A DNA stretch of 64,000 nucleotides from Rhodospirillales bacterium BBD 1991-14 (GTDB lineage Bacteria > Pseudomonadota > Alphaproteobacteria > Kiloniellales > Kiloniellaceae), in NCBI GenBank assembly GCA_001657395.1, contig LYSY01000006.1:62001-126000 (forward strand), written 5' to 3'. Each line of letters opens with the position of its first letter. Within the stretch, counting starts at the first letter, position 1. Positions 32,882 through 41,718 of this stretch are shown here, one piece after another. The translations under genes and the position numbers were made by a program. Below the pieces are notes generated by a model. The model made no database searches and was not told where the DNA came from. It saw only the letters and a list, made by a program, of their open reading frames with translations.

Positions 32882-35264
32882 GCTTTTTCTCCTTGTCGAT
32901 CGCAAGCAGGAGGGGGGGCAGAAGCAGGAAGTCCGCGACCAGGGCGGCGAAGATCGCCAGCGCCGTCAGGAGTCCGAGGCTCTGGTTGAGCTGGAAGGCG
33001 GAGAGCGCCAGCACGACAAAGCCGGCGACCAGAACGGCGGAGGTCACTGTGAGGGCGCGGCCGACGGTGGCGAAGGCATAGCGCACGGCATCCTCAGGGC
33101 TGGCTCCTCTCTCCCGGCGGGCGCGCAAGTACTTGCTGAGGAAGTGTACCGAGTCATCGACGATGATGCCGAGGCTCGTGGCGGCGACGACGGAAGAAGC
33201 CAGTCCGATCTCCCCCACCAGCAGGCCCCAGAAGCCGAAGGCCATGACTGCCGGGATAACGTTGGGCACGATGCTCAGCAGGCCGACCTTGAGGCTGCGC
33301 AGAAAGACGATCAGCGAGAAGGAGATCAGGACCAGGGCGAGGCCGGTGCCGAAGAGCATGGACTGGATGTTGCGTTCGGAGATGTAGGCGAACATGACGA
33401 AGGGGCTCGTCGCCTCGGTGACGGAGGCGGGAATGTTTTCGGCGATCCAGGCCTCCGAGTCCTGTTTCAGAGTCCGCGCTTCACGGGTGGTGATGTTCTC
33501 AAGGGTGGCGATGAAACGCAGCGAGGACTTGTCGACATTGATCTGATTGTTGAGGTCGAGGCCATAGGGCAGTGACATCTCGAAGAGCAGCAGATACTGC
33601 GCTGCCAGGTCCCGCTCGTCCGGCAGGCGGTACCACTCCGGGTCGTCGGCGTGCATGTTCTTGTTCAGGCGGCGGAAGATGTCGGTGATGGTCTGGACGT
33701 GCACGATACCCGGCTGCTGGCGCAGCCAGTCGGAAAAGGCGTCGACCTTTGCCAGATAGTCAGGCTCGCTGATCCCGCCCTCCGCGGCGGCCGGCAGGGA
33801 GAACTCGATCTGGTAGATGCCCGAGAGGTTCTCCATGGCGAAGTCGGTGTCGGCACGGAACTGGATGCTGGGGTCGAAATAGTTGACGAACTGGTCGTTC
33901 AGTTCGATCCGCGGGATCCAGACTGCCAGGGCAATGATCAGGGCAGACATGCCGTAGAGCAGGAATTGGCGCCGCCGCAGAACGAACTCCGCGAGCTTCT
34001 GCATCAGGTCGCTGCGCGTCTCCGTCTGCTGCTTGACGCGCAGGGGGACCACGGCCAGGAAGGCCGGCAGGAAGGTGACCGAGTAGATCCAGGCGGCCAG
34101 AACGCCGATGGCCGTGATGTTGCCGAGATCGCGGAAGGGCGGCGCGTCGCTGAAGTTCAGCGAGAGAAAGCCGATCGCCGTGGTCAACGAGGTCAGAAAG
34201 ATCGGGTGGAAATTCACCCGCAGGGACTCGACAATGGCCTCCCGCTTGCTTGCGCCATGGCGCATGGCGTGGAGCATGGTCACCAGCAGGTGGATGCTGT
34301 CCGCCACCGCCAGGGTCAGGATGATGGTCGGCGCTGTGGAGGAGGGGGGCGTCAGATTGATCCCCAGCCAGCCGGTAAGGCCCATGGCGGTGCCCGCGGA
34401 AAGGCCGATCACCAGGACCGTCACCACCGTGCCGGCCACCGAGCGCAGGAAGATCAGCAGCCCGGCGATGATGATGCCGTACATGATGGGGATCAGGGTC
34501 GAGAGGTCGACGAAGCTGGCTTCGCTGAAGGCATTGTTCAGCGCCACCAGACCGGTGGTCGCCACGGTGATCTCCGGGTTTGCCGCTTCGAAGGCGGCGA
34601 TGATCTGGCGCGCTGCCGCCATGGCGGTCGGTACCTCCGCCTCGCTTTCGCCGGGCAGGGTGAGCGTCACGTTGACCCCTGTGGTCCGCCCGTCCGGCGA
34701 GATCAGGCGGTTTACCAGGAGCGGCTCGCCCAAAGCGACGGCACGGATCGCGGCGACGTGCTCGGGCGTCAGCTCGCCCCGCTGCGGGACAAGATCTTCG
34801 ACCGTGAGGTCGTCGCCTTCCGCATAGCTGTGCTGGAAGTTGGTGATCGAATCCACGCGGCGGGAGTAGGGCAGCTGCCACGACCGCTCGGTCAGGTCTT
34901 GAACCGCGCGCAGGGTCTTCTCGGTGAAGACCTCGCCCTCCTTGGGCTGCAGGACGAAGAGGATGTTGTCGTCCTTGGTATAGACCTGCTGCATCGCCTC
35001 AAAGGCATTGAGCTGGGGGTTCTCCTCGCTGAAGAAGACCCGATAGTCGGTGGAAAAGCCCAGAAACTGGCCGCCGCTGGCAAAGCCGGCAGCGGCAGCG
35101 AGGCAGACAAGGATGACCAGCCAGCGAAAGCGGATCATGAGCCAGGCATAGGGCACGATCCAGCCGCCGCGCCCGTTCCCAGACTCCCCCGGGCGCCCGC
35201 CTGCTGCCGGGTCCGCGCCCGGCAGGGATCCGCTCTCTGCCTTGGTTTCTCTGGTCTCTGCCAT
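32841..35264 (-). CDS. MMPL/RND-superfamily exporter
   Basis: This 807-residue inner-membrane protein has twelve predicted transmembrane segments in two halves, each with one N-terminal segment, a large periplasmic domain and five further segments. Typical stretches are AGFASGGQFLGFSTDYRVFF at the first loop, TAPTIILTLAVADSIHLLVT in the first sterol-sensing-like half and GIIVDDSVHFLSKYLRARRE in the second, with the Asp residues that carry proton coupling. Such COG1033 proteins export hydrophobic compounds or lipids. It is the first gene of a three-gene operon divergent from a TetR repressor. Confidence 0.9.
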   Translation of the reverse strand: MAETRETKAESGSLPGADPAAGGRPGESGNGRGGWIVPYAWLMIRFRWLVILVCLAAAAGFASGGQFLGFSTDYRVFFSEENPQLNAFEAMQQVYTKDDNILFVLQPKEGEVFTEKTLRAVQDLTERSWQLPYSRRVDSITNFQHSYAEGDDLTVEDLVPQRGELTPEHVAAIRAVALGEPLLVNRLISPDGRTTGVNVTLTLPGESEAEVPTAMAAARQIIAAFEAANPEITVATTGLVALNNAFSEASFVDLSTLIPIMYGIIIAGLLIFLRSVAGTVVTVLVIGLSAGTAMGLTGWLGINLTPPSSTAPTIILTLAVADSIHLLVTMLHAMRHGASKREAIVESLRVNFHPIFLTSLTTAIGFLSLNFSDAPPFRDLGNITAIGVLAAWIYSVTFLPAFLAVVPLRVKQQTETRSDLMQKLAEFVLRRRQFLLYGMSALIIALAVWIPRIELNDQFVNYFDPSIQFRADTDFAMENLSGIYQIEFSLPAAAEGGISEPDYLAKVDAFSDWLRQQPGIVHVQTITDIFRRLNKNMHADDPEWYRLPDERDLAAQYLLLFEMSLPYGLDLNNQINVDKSSLRFIATLENITTREARTLKQDSEAWIAENIPASVTEATSPFVMFAYISERNIQSMLFGTGLALVLISFSLIVFLRSLKVGLLSIVPNVIPAVMAFGFWGLLVGEIGLASSVVAATSLGIIVDDSVHFLSKYLRARRERGASPEDAVRYAFATVGRALTVTSAVLVAGFVVLALSAFQLNQSLGLLTALAIFAALVADFLLLPPLLLAIDKEKKHADQPSALPQAGD

Positions 35265-35326
35265 GATTGCCGTCCTGTCGTCGCCTGCCTGGGTGCGATT
35301 GTGCTAGCCTTAGGGAGATGCTATAG

Positions 35327-35364
35327 AGGTAAACTACACTGTGCAGTTTACCTAGGCAGTTTAC
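35327..35364. promoter_or_regulatory. TetR-type operator upstream of the MMPL operon
   Basis: AGGTAAACT (35327-35335) and AGTTTACCT (35345-35353) are perfect 9-bp inverted repeats with a 9-bp spacer. A further half GCAGTTTAC follows (35356-35364), repeating GCAGTTTAC at 35343-35351. It lies in the gap between the divergent exporter and TetR genes, as expected for a TetR operator. Confidence 0.75.
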
Positions 35365-35398
35365 AAAGGAATCTGAACCCAAAGTCAAGTCGCCGGTT

Positions 35399-36070
35399 AT
35401 GTCGCAATCGATTACTGATGACAGCCTCCTGACGGAATCACCGGAGGAGGCGTCAAAAACTAGGTCCCAGCAGGCGCCGTCGCCAAAGCAGCAGGCGATC
35501 GTTGCGGCAGCGGCCGAGCTGTTTCTGCATCAGGGCTACGGTGCCGTCTCGATGGATGCCATTGCCGCCAAGGCCGAGGTGTCGAAGCGGACGGTTTACA
35601 GCCACTTTCCGGGCAAGGACGCGCTCTTTGCGGCGGTCATGATGGATCACTGCGACAGCGTTGCCGGCATCGGCGATCTCGAACTCGATGCCGCAGGCGA
35701 CCCTCAAGAGGTGCTTACCGACCTGGGGTGCCGCTTCCTGCCGCTGGTCACCTCGGCAGAAGCCATTGCGCTTTTCCGTATCGTGGTGGCGGAGGCCGGA
35801 CGCTTTCCGGAGCTGGGCCAGACGTTCTTCCACTGCGGGCCGCTGCGCTGGATCGCGACGCTCGCGCCCTACCTGGCCGAGCAGCACCGCAAGGGGCGAC
35901 TGGAGCTGCCGGATGCCGAAGCCGCTGCCGTCCGGTTTATGAACATGCTGAAAGATCCGCTGCATATGCAGGCTATTCTCGGTGTGCAGCAGGAGGTGAC
36001 CGAGGCGGAGATCGAAGCCCATGTAAGGCGCTCGGTGGAGGACTTTTTCAAGCTCCACCGGCCGGCTTGA
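35399..36070 (+). CDS. TetR-family transcriptional regulator
   Basis: This 223-residue protein has the TetR N-terminal DNA-binding domain at about residues 29-75 (AIVAAAAELFLHQGYGAVSMDAIA, quoted in parts as AIVAAAAELFLHQGYG and VSMDAIAAKAEVSKRTVYSHF) and a helical C-terminal ligand domain resembling AefR/TetR_C. It is divergent from the MMPL operon with an inverted-repeat operator between, so it probably represses the exporter and itself. Its natural ligand is unknown. Confidence 0.88.
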   Translation: MSQSITDDSLLTESPEEASKTRSQQAPSPKQQAIVAAAAELFLHQGYGAVSMDAIAAKAEVSKRTVYSHFPGKDALFAAVMMDHCDSVAGIGDLELDAAGDPQEVLTDLGCRFLPLVTSAEAIALFRIVVAEAGRFPELGQTFFHCGPLRWIATLAPYLAEQHRKGRLELPDAEAAAVRFMNMLKDPLHMQAILGVQQEVTEAEIEAHVRRSVEDFFKLHRPA

Positions 36071-36077
36071 ACGCGGG

Positions 36078-37103
36078 CTACTTCACGATCTGGGACTCCG
36101 GACGGAAGGCATGGAAAACGAAAGCGAAAGTGACGTCATAGGCGACGTCGACCATGCCCTCCGCCGCTGCGCGCTGCACGGTCACGTTGCCGACGTCCCG
36201 GCCCTGATCGATGGCGCGGGTGTCGAGGGCTGAGGCCTGCCCAGGCTCCCAGCTCAGGACCAGATCGCCGTCTTCGATCGTGCCTTTCTCCCGCAGCAGG
36301 GCCAGGCTCCAGGCCTTGTCGCCGACAGCCACCACCCGCTGCATCGGTTCGATCCCCTCCGGCATCTCGCCGTCATAAAGAAAGGGTTCGAAGGCGCTGT
36401 CGTAGCCAACGTAGGGGTTGGCGCCGTAGGGGCGCAGGCCCGGGTTGTTGGGGATCAGCACCTGCCCCTCGGGAAAGCGTGCCGCGAAGCGCTCCCAGGA
36501 CTCCAGACGTGCCGGCACGATCGTCAGGCGTGTGCCTGTGCGCTCGCCGACAATGGCCTCGCCCAGAAACTGCTGCCACCAGCTTTCCGTGGTGCGGTCG
36601 TACATGACCAGGTCCGAGTTGCGCAGTTTGCCGGTGGTGCCGAACTCCGTCACCTCGCCCGCCACGGTGCGCTCGAAGACGACAGCAGAGTTGCACAGCG
36701 GGCAGTAGGTCACCGAGACCGGTACGCCGCCGACGGTGTCGTTGACGATCTCGTGCCAGGTGAGAATGCGCAGGGGATAGGCCCGCGCATCGCCGTTGAT
36801 GGAAAGTCCGATAACCGGTTCGGTGGCGCTGAGATCCGTGACCTCGGCGACCGTCTTGAAAACCGGGTTGTCGATGGAGGGAATGCCGTCTTTCGGCGGT
36901 CCGCCGCTGCGGATTTCGTCAAAGCCGACCGACGTCATGGAGAAATCCGTCTGCGGCCATTCGTACGACCAGCGGTCCGGGTTGGCGAAAGTGCCGCCGC
37001 TGCCCATCGCAACGGCGCTGGCGAAGAATACCGCGGCGAGACCAAGTGCGGTCAGGCGGCGCCGGGTCGGTGAGGCGGCTGGCGTAGACATCGCCCCGAT
37101 CAT
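36078..37103 (-). CDS. DUF3179 domain-containing exported protein
   Basis: This 341-residue protein has an N-terminal signal peptide (RRRLTALGLAAVFFASAVAM) and the DUF3179 core: YPLRILTWHEIVNDTVGG, SVTYCPLCNSAVVFER with the CPLC pair, FGTTGKLRNSDLVMYDR, SWWQQFLGEAIVG and PNNPGLRPYGANPY. The function is unknown; the CxxC pair may bind metal or form a disulfide. The ATG at 37103 was chosen over a TTG at 37133 and an ATG at 37091. It is convergent with the TetR gene and follows waaA. Confidence 0.82.
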   Translation of the reverse strand: MIGAMSTPAASPTRRRLTALGLAAVFFASAVAMGSGGTFANPDRWSYEWPQTDFSMTSVGFDEIRSGGPPKDGIPSIDNPVFKTVAEVTDLSATEPVIGLSINGDARAYPLRILTWHEIVNDTVGGVPVSVTYCPLCNSAVVFERTVAGEVTEFGTTGKLRNSDLVMYDRTTESWWQQFLGEAIVGERTGTRLTIVPARLESWERFAARFPEGQVLIPNNPGLRPYGANPYVGYDSAFEPFLYDGEMPEGIEPMQRVVAVGDKAWSLALLREKGTIEDGDLVLSWEPGQASALDTRAIDQGRDVGNVTVQRAAAEGMVDVAYDVTFAFVFHAFRPESQIVK

Positions 37104-37187
37104 GGCGGCCTTGGCGCCATGGGGGCCAATCAATTTTCTTTGATGAAGAGGGGGTGAGGGGGGGGGAGGCTTTGAGGCGGGGCTGGT

Positions 37188-38552
37188 TTAGCGCCGCGTG
37201 ACGGCCCGGTCCAGAGCCGGTGCCAAAGCCGCGACCACGCGGTCGAGGACGCCTGCCTGGGCCCCGGCGTAACGCTCCGCCGCGGCGGACAGGGCCTGCC
37301 GGTCAGCGGAGTCCTCCAGCAATCTGCCCACGGCGGCTTCCAGTTCTGCAGCGTTGGCGACCCAGCGGAGGGCACCGGCGGCCACCATGTCTTCGGCCAG
37401 CTGGCTGAAGTTGGTGGTGTGGGGGCCGGTCAGAACGGCGCAGCCCAGCTTGGCCGGCTCCAGAAGGTTGTGGCCGCCGGTCGGCACCAGGGAGCCGCCG
37501 AGAAACACCACCCCGGCCAGGCGAAGCCAGAGACCCATTTCGCCCATGGTGTCGGCGAGATAGATGTCGGTGGACGCGGCGATGGCCTCATCGCGGCTGC
37601 GCTGGGCCACGGACAGGCCCCTCGATTCCAGGGCGCTGCGCACGGCGGCGGCCCGGTTCGGGTGGCGTGGCACCAGCAGCGTCAGCAGGCCTGCATGTCG
37701 GGCGCTCAGAGCCTTGTGGACGGTGCCGCCAATCTCCTCCTCCCCTTCGTGGGTGGAGGCGGCCAGCCAGACCGGCCGCCCGCCGATTGCCGCGCGCAGG
37801 TCGTCCAGCGACGCGGGGTCGGCGGAGAGGGCGGGAGCGGCGGCCTTCAGGTCGCCGGGGCAGAACGCCTCCGCTGCGCCCAGGTCCTGCAGGTGCGCGA
37901 GATCGCGCGGGGAACGCGCCATGACCAGACTGAAACACCGCAGCAGTTCGGCGATCAGCGGGCGTGCGCGCCGCCAGGACCGGTGGGAGGCCGGTGAGAC
38001 CCTGCCGTTCAGCAGCACCAGCTCTGTCCCGGCTGCGGCAGACCTGCGGATCAGGTTGGGCCAGAACTCGGACTCAACCATCAGGCCGAGTGCCGGGCGC
38101 CAATGGTCGAGAAAGCGGTCGACGGCTGCCGGGAGGTCGACCGGCACGAACTGGTGGATCGCCCCCGCCGGCAGCCGCTCGCGCATCAGCTTTGCCGAGG
38201 TGACCGTTCCGCTGGTCATCAGGAGGTTCAGTTCCGGGCGCTCGGCGCGCAGCCGCGCGATCAGCGGCAGCAGCGAGACGGCTTCGCCGACGCTGGCGGC
38301 ATGCAGCCAGACCAGCGGACCTTCCGGCCGGGCCAGGCCCGGCGCGCCGAAACGCTCGCCGATCCGCGAGGGATCCTCCCGTCCCCGCGCCACACGCCGC
38401 CGCAGGAGTCCGCGCACCAGAGGGGCGGCCAGGGATCCCAGGACAGTATAGCCGCCATAGACGATGCGGGCGCCGAGCGTTCCCAGCCCGCCGCCGGCCT
38501 CCTTGCTCCCCTCCGGCCCGCAGCCGTTGTTCACGTCACGTCTTTCCGTCAC
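37188..38552 (-). CDS. waaA: 3-deoxy-D-manno-octulosonic acid (Kdo) transferase WaaA
   Basis: This 454-residue inner-membrane-anchored glycosyltransferase adds Kdo to lipid A precursors. Landmarks are an N-terminal hydrophobic anchor, RFG-like IGERFGAPG, WLHAASVGEAVSLLPLI with the catalytic Glu, LMTSGTVTSAKL, GLMVESEFWPNLI, LLNGRVSP, WLAASTHEGEEE and FLGGSLVPTGGHNLLEPA. It starts at a GTG 11 bp after the epimerase stop, as part of the long leftward surface-glycan unit. Confidence 0.93.
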   Translation of the reverse strand: MTERRDVNNGCGPEGSKEAGGGLGTLGARIVYGGYTVLGSLAAPLVRGLLRRRVARGREDPSRIGERFGAPGLARPEGPLVWLHAASVGEAVSLLPLIARLRAERPELNLLMTSGTVTSAKLMRERLPAGAIHQFVPVDLPAAVDRFLDHWRPALGLMVESEFWPNLIRRSAAAGTELVLLNGRVSPASHRSWRRARPLIAELLRCFSLVMARSPRDLAHLQDLGAAEAFCPGDLKAAAPALSADPASLDDLRAAIGGRPVWLAASTHEGEEEIGGTVHKALSARHAGLLTLLVPRHPNRAAAVRSALESRGLSVAQRSRDEAIAASTDIYLADTMGEMGLWLRLAGVVFLGGSLVPTGGHNLLEPAKLGCAVLTGPHTTNFSQLAEDMVAAGALRWVANAAELEAAVGRLLEDSADRQALSAAAERYAGAQAGVLDRVVAALAPALDRAVTRR

Positions 38553-38563
38553 GAAATCTTTGC

Positions 38564-39502
38564 TCAGGGCGTCCCCGGTTCTTCGGCCAGGCTTGCCGCA
38601 AGGGCTTCCTCTACACCGAAGGGCGGCGTCCAGCCAAGGGCCTCGCAGGCCGGCCGGTTGTCAATGGTCAGGGACTCGGTGAGGGCCGTGACAGCGGTAC
38701 GGCGGTTCAGCAGAGTTCCGGCGAGACGGAGAAGCGCGGGCGGGCAGGGCCAAAGGCGCACGCGCTGCCCCATGGCGCGGCCCATGGCGCGCAGCAGGTC
38801 GGGGGTGGAGAGATCGGCACCGTCGCATACGGCCAGCGGTGCGGAGGGCGGCGGATCGGCGGTCAGCGCCGCCTCAATGGCGCTGGTCAGGTTGTCGAGG
38901 TAGATCAGGCTGCGCCGGTTGTCGATCCCGGCCAGCGGCAAGGGGAGATCTCTTGCCAGCAGCCTTGCGAGGCGGGTGAAGTTGCCGGGTGCAGCGGGTC
39001 CGTAGACCAGGGGCGGGCGCAACACGATCAAGCCCATAGGGCCGCCGGCGGATATCCTCTGCAGGGCGGCTTCCGCTTCCAGCTTGCTTTGCTGATAAGG
39101 TGTTGCCGCACCGGGCCCTGCGGCGGCCTGGGCGGCGCCGATCGAACTCAGATAGATCAACCGCTTTACACCGGCCGTCAGCGCCTGGCGGGCCAATGCC
39201 GCACTTCCCTCCACATTGACGCGGCGAAAGGCGGCCAGCGGGTTTGCGGCCTCTTCGCGCAGGACATGCACGCGCGCGGCGCAGTGGATCACCGCCTCGC
39301 AGTTTTCGAGGGCGCCCGTCCAGTCGCTTCCGCCATCCAGGCTGTCGACGAGGGCGCGCTCAACGCCCTCCGGCAGCTTCGCCTCCGGCCGCCGCACCGC
39401 CCCCCGGACAGCCCCCCGGACCGCCCAGCCTGTGGCCAGCAGCCTGCGGCAGACGGCAGCGCCGATGAAGCCGTTGGCGCCTGTGACGAGGACGCGTGCC
39501 AC
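38564..39502 (-). CDS. NAD-dependent nucleotide-sugar epimerase/dehydratase
   Basis: This 312-residue extended SDR protein has the Rossmann motif VTGANGFIGAAV, an active-site Ser region YLSSIGAA, the YxxxK pair in TPYQQSKLEAEAAL and LRPPLVYGPAAPGNF. The tail resembles WbpV/FnlA-like 4-epimerase or dehydratase members of O-antigen clusters. The GTG start lies in the same direction as waaA. The exact sugar is unknown. Confidence 0.8.
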   Translation of the reverse strand: MARVLVTGANGFIGAAVCRRLLATGWAVRGAVRGAVRRPEAKLPEGVERALVDSLDGGSDWTGALENCEAVIHCAARVHVLREEAANPLAAFRRVNVEGSAALARQALTAGVKRLIYLSSIGAAQAAAGPGAATPYQQSKLEAEAALQRISAGGPMGLIVLRPPLVYGPAAPGNFTRLARLLARDLPLPLAGIDNRRSLIYLDNLTSAIEAALTADPPPSAPLAVCDGADLSTPDLLRAMGRAMGQRVRLWPCPPALLRLAGTLLNRRTAVTALTESLTIDNRPACEALGWTPPFGVEEALAASLAEEPGTP

Positions 39503-39637
39503 GGCCTAGAAGACCATCCGCTTCAGCACCGCCCGCGTGCCTTAATGCACCCGTTCCGCCGCTCGATTGAGGCCCCGTTCACTCGACTTGCGCTCTTAAG
39601 TTCGGTCGCGTTGACTGTTGTCTGGGTCTGGCGGCGG

Positions 39638-40336
39638 CTAGAAACGCAGCTGGCGGCAGACGCTGAAACCTTCTGCTGCTTCGACGCCCACGCAGCCGCC
39701 GCGAAACCGCGCCAGATGCTCGACATTCTCGATCGAGCGAGAGTGAGGAAAGGGGCGCATTTCCTGATGGTAGCACTCCAGGGCCTTGCGCTTCCTTTCC
39801 AGATAGCCGCTGACATCGACGAAGTGGCAGGGGGTAAAGGGCCGGCCGATCTCCGGCGTCGACCATTCGCTGGCTGAAATGGTCTCGAAGGCGTAGATGG
39901 CCTCGACCCGTGCTCCTGGAACGGGCCGGCAGGCTGTGAGCACGGCCTGGTGGGTCAGGCGGTGGTCGAGATTGAGGTCGCCGCCATGGTGCGTGTAGAT
40001 GATGGCCGGATCGACCTCATTCACCGCCGCCTCGACGTGCTTGATGATATCGAGCAGATCGAGCTGATCCATGCGGTTGTCGGGCAGGCCGGCAAAGCGC
40101 GGCGGCTCGGTTCCCAGGCATTCCGCGGCGGCCCGCGCAGCCTGTTTCAGCGCGTCGATCGCCTCGCTGTGGGCATTGCTGTCGCGCTGTTCGCCGCGGG
40201 AGGTCGAACCCTCGGCCAGGATCAGCACGTGGACCTTGTCCCCTTCGTCCGCATGCCGTGCCGCGGTGCCGCCGACCCCGAGAACCTCGTCGTCGGGATG
40301 AGCAGCCACGATCAGAATGTCCTTGCCTGAAGCCAC
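39638..40336 (-). CDS. PIG-L/LmbE-family deacetylase
   Basis: This 232-residue protein begins with the family motif VAAHPDDEVLGVGGT (zinc ligands His, Asp, Asp) and has IIYTHHGGDLNLDHRLTHQAV with the third zinc-binding His. The family removes N-acetyl groups from sugars. GGGAG precedes the GTG start. In this glycan cluster it may de-N-acetylate a sugar or a nucleotide sugar; the substrate is unknown. Confidence 0.88.
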   Translation of the reverse strand: MASGKDILIVAAHPDDEVLGVGGTAARHADEGDKVHVLILAEGSTSRGEQRDSNAHSEAIDALKQAARAAAECLGTEPPRFAGLPDNRMDQLDLLDIIKHVEAAVNEVDPAIIYTHHGGDLNLDHRLTHQAVLTACRPVPGARVEAIYAFETISASEWSTPEIGRPFTPCHFVDVSGYLERKRKALECYHQEMRPFPHSRSIENVEHLARFRGGCVGVEAAEGFSVCRQLRF

Positions 40337-40384
40337 AGGTTCTCCCTTTCCGAATAAATCTCTTGGGCTTTCGCTTTGGTGCTC

Positions 40385-41098
40385 CTAGCTGGCCGACAGA
40401 CTCTGCGGTCTGCGCAGCGTCTGGGCCGACTCGGCGCCGCAGTTGAACAACAGGTCGATGGTCGACATGTAGGGTTCGAAGCCGTCGAAGCACTGCCGGT
40501 ATGCGGGGTGATCATAGTCGTGGAACAGAAGCTCGATCCCGGCGGTCTGAAAGGCGGCCGGATCGAGGTAGTCCCGCCCGAAGGGTCCTGAAAGATAAGT
40601 CGTCGCCCCGGCCTTCCGGCAGAGTTCCACGATCAGCCGGTCCTTCGTTTCCTCGCAGTCCAGCTCAGAGCTCAAGAGGACTTTCTGGTCCATGGAAAGG
40701 GCTTCCATGAAGATCTTCAAGCCGGCAGCGCTGAGCGCTGCGAGATGGGTCCAGGCCGCTTCAAACATCGCCTGGAACTGCGGCGCATAATCATCGAAGT
40801 AGGGAGCGCGGCGGTAGTTGAGCTCAATCGCCCGCCAGTGCTTGGCTCGCCAGTTGGTTTCGTTGTTCACCTCGATCTCGTTGAGCCGGAGATCGCCGTG
40901 CTTGCCCTTGCTGCGGATCGGCACGGTCAGCCAGCTCCAGCCCTGGGCCGTGCGGATGCGGTTGCGGTTGGCGAACTTCGTCTTGCTGTTGCGGTCGATC
41001 GCAACATGGTCGAGTACGATGAAGACATCGCTGGCGGCGATGCGGTCGAAGAACCCGAGCCAGGGGAGATAGGCAGGCTGCATGATCGTGACAATCAC
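40385..41098 (-). CDS. WbqC-family protein
   Basis: This 237-residue protein starts with the WbqC hallmark IMQPAYLPWLGFFDRIAASD, followed by FIVLDHVAIDRNSKTKF, NRNRIRTAQGWSWLTVPIR and NNETNWRAKHWRAIELNYRRA. The family occurs in O-antigen and glycan clusters; its role is not settled. The GTG at 41098 overlaps the methyltransferase stop as GTGA. Confidence 0.85.
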   Translation of the reverse strand: MIVTIMQPAYLPWLGFFDRIAASDVFIVLDHVAIDRNSKTKFANRNRIRTAQGWSWLTVPIRSKGKHGDLRLNEIEVNNETNWRAKHWRAIELNYRRAPYFDDYAPQFQAMFEAAWTHLAALSAAGLKIFMEALSMDQKVLLSSELDCEETKDRLIVELCRKAGATTYLSGPFGRDYLDPAAFQTAGIELLFHDYDHPAYRQCFDGFEPYMSTIDLLFNCGAESAQTLRRPQSLSAS

Positions 41099-41718
41099 AG
41101 GCGCATGGCCTCCCGGCGCAGGTAGATCGTAAAGTCCCCGGAGTGATAGTCGTGGCGCAGAACCGCCCAGGGAGAAACCGTGCGGCAGAACTCCAGACAC
41201 TGTGCCGGGTCTTCTCTGTACTCATCGCTGCTGGCCGTGCCCGCCCAACTGCTCAGGCAATTGAAGGCCAGACCCTTGCGGCAGAGTTCGAACATGCGGC
41301 GGACGGAGGCCTGGAGGTGTTCAAAAGGCCGGTCGCGGCGCAGGTAAAAGATGCCGCTGGCAAGCACATAGTCGACCTGTGCCAGGGACGGCTCGACGGT
41401 GCCGAGCAGGCTGCCCTCCCTGAACTCCGCGTCTGGAAAGCGTTGCCGTGCCGTGGAGATCATGTCGGGTGTAATGTCCAGCCCCGTATAGCTGGCCGCG
41501 ACACCCTGGCTTTGGAGATGGGCGTAGAGATCACCAAGGCCGCAGCCCACGTCGAGAACGCTGTCGCCGTCGCTGAGCCCGATCTCGCAGAGGATACGAA
41601 AGCGGTTCGCCTGGCCTTCCTCGCTGCCCCAGTTGAGCGCGCGAAAGCTCTGCCCGTGCTGGCGCAGGCTGTTCGAGAACACGTCGACCGTGTTGCGGTC
41701 ATCGTCTTGCGTGGTCAT
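41095..41718 (-). CDS. Class I SAM-dependent methyltransferase (glycan cluster, 1)
   Basis: This 207-residue protein has the SAM-binding motif I VLDVGCGLGDLYAHL, followed by YTGLDITPDMISTARQRFP and VDYVLASGIFYLR. The ATG at 41718 overlaps the upstream methyltransferase stop by ATGA; a longer frame to 41817 is not needed. The target may be the sugar or the nucleotide sugar made by this cluster. Confidence 0.83.
   Translation of the reverse strand: MTTQDDDRNTVDVFSNSLRQHGQSFRALNWGSEEGQANRFRILCEIGLSDGDSVLDVGCGLGDLYAHLQSQGVAASYTGLDITPDMISTARQRFPDAEFREGSLLGTVEPSLAQVDYVLASGIFYLRRDRPFEHLQASVRRMFELCRKGLAFNCLSSWAGTASSDEYREDPAQCLEFCRTVSPWAVLRHDYHSGDFTIYLRREAMRL

Noticed and set aside
34970-34990. GGTATAGACC word matching the recalled PhnF consensus
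   Set aside because: It lies inside the MMPL coding sequence, codes for ordinary residues and is far from any promoter region.
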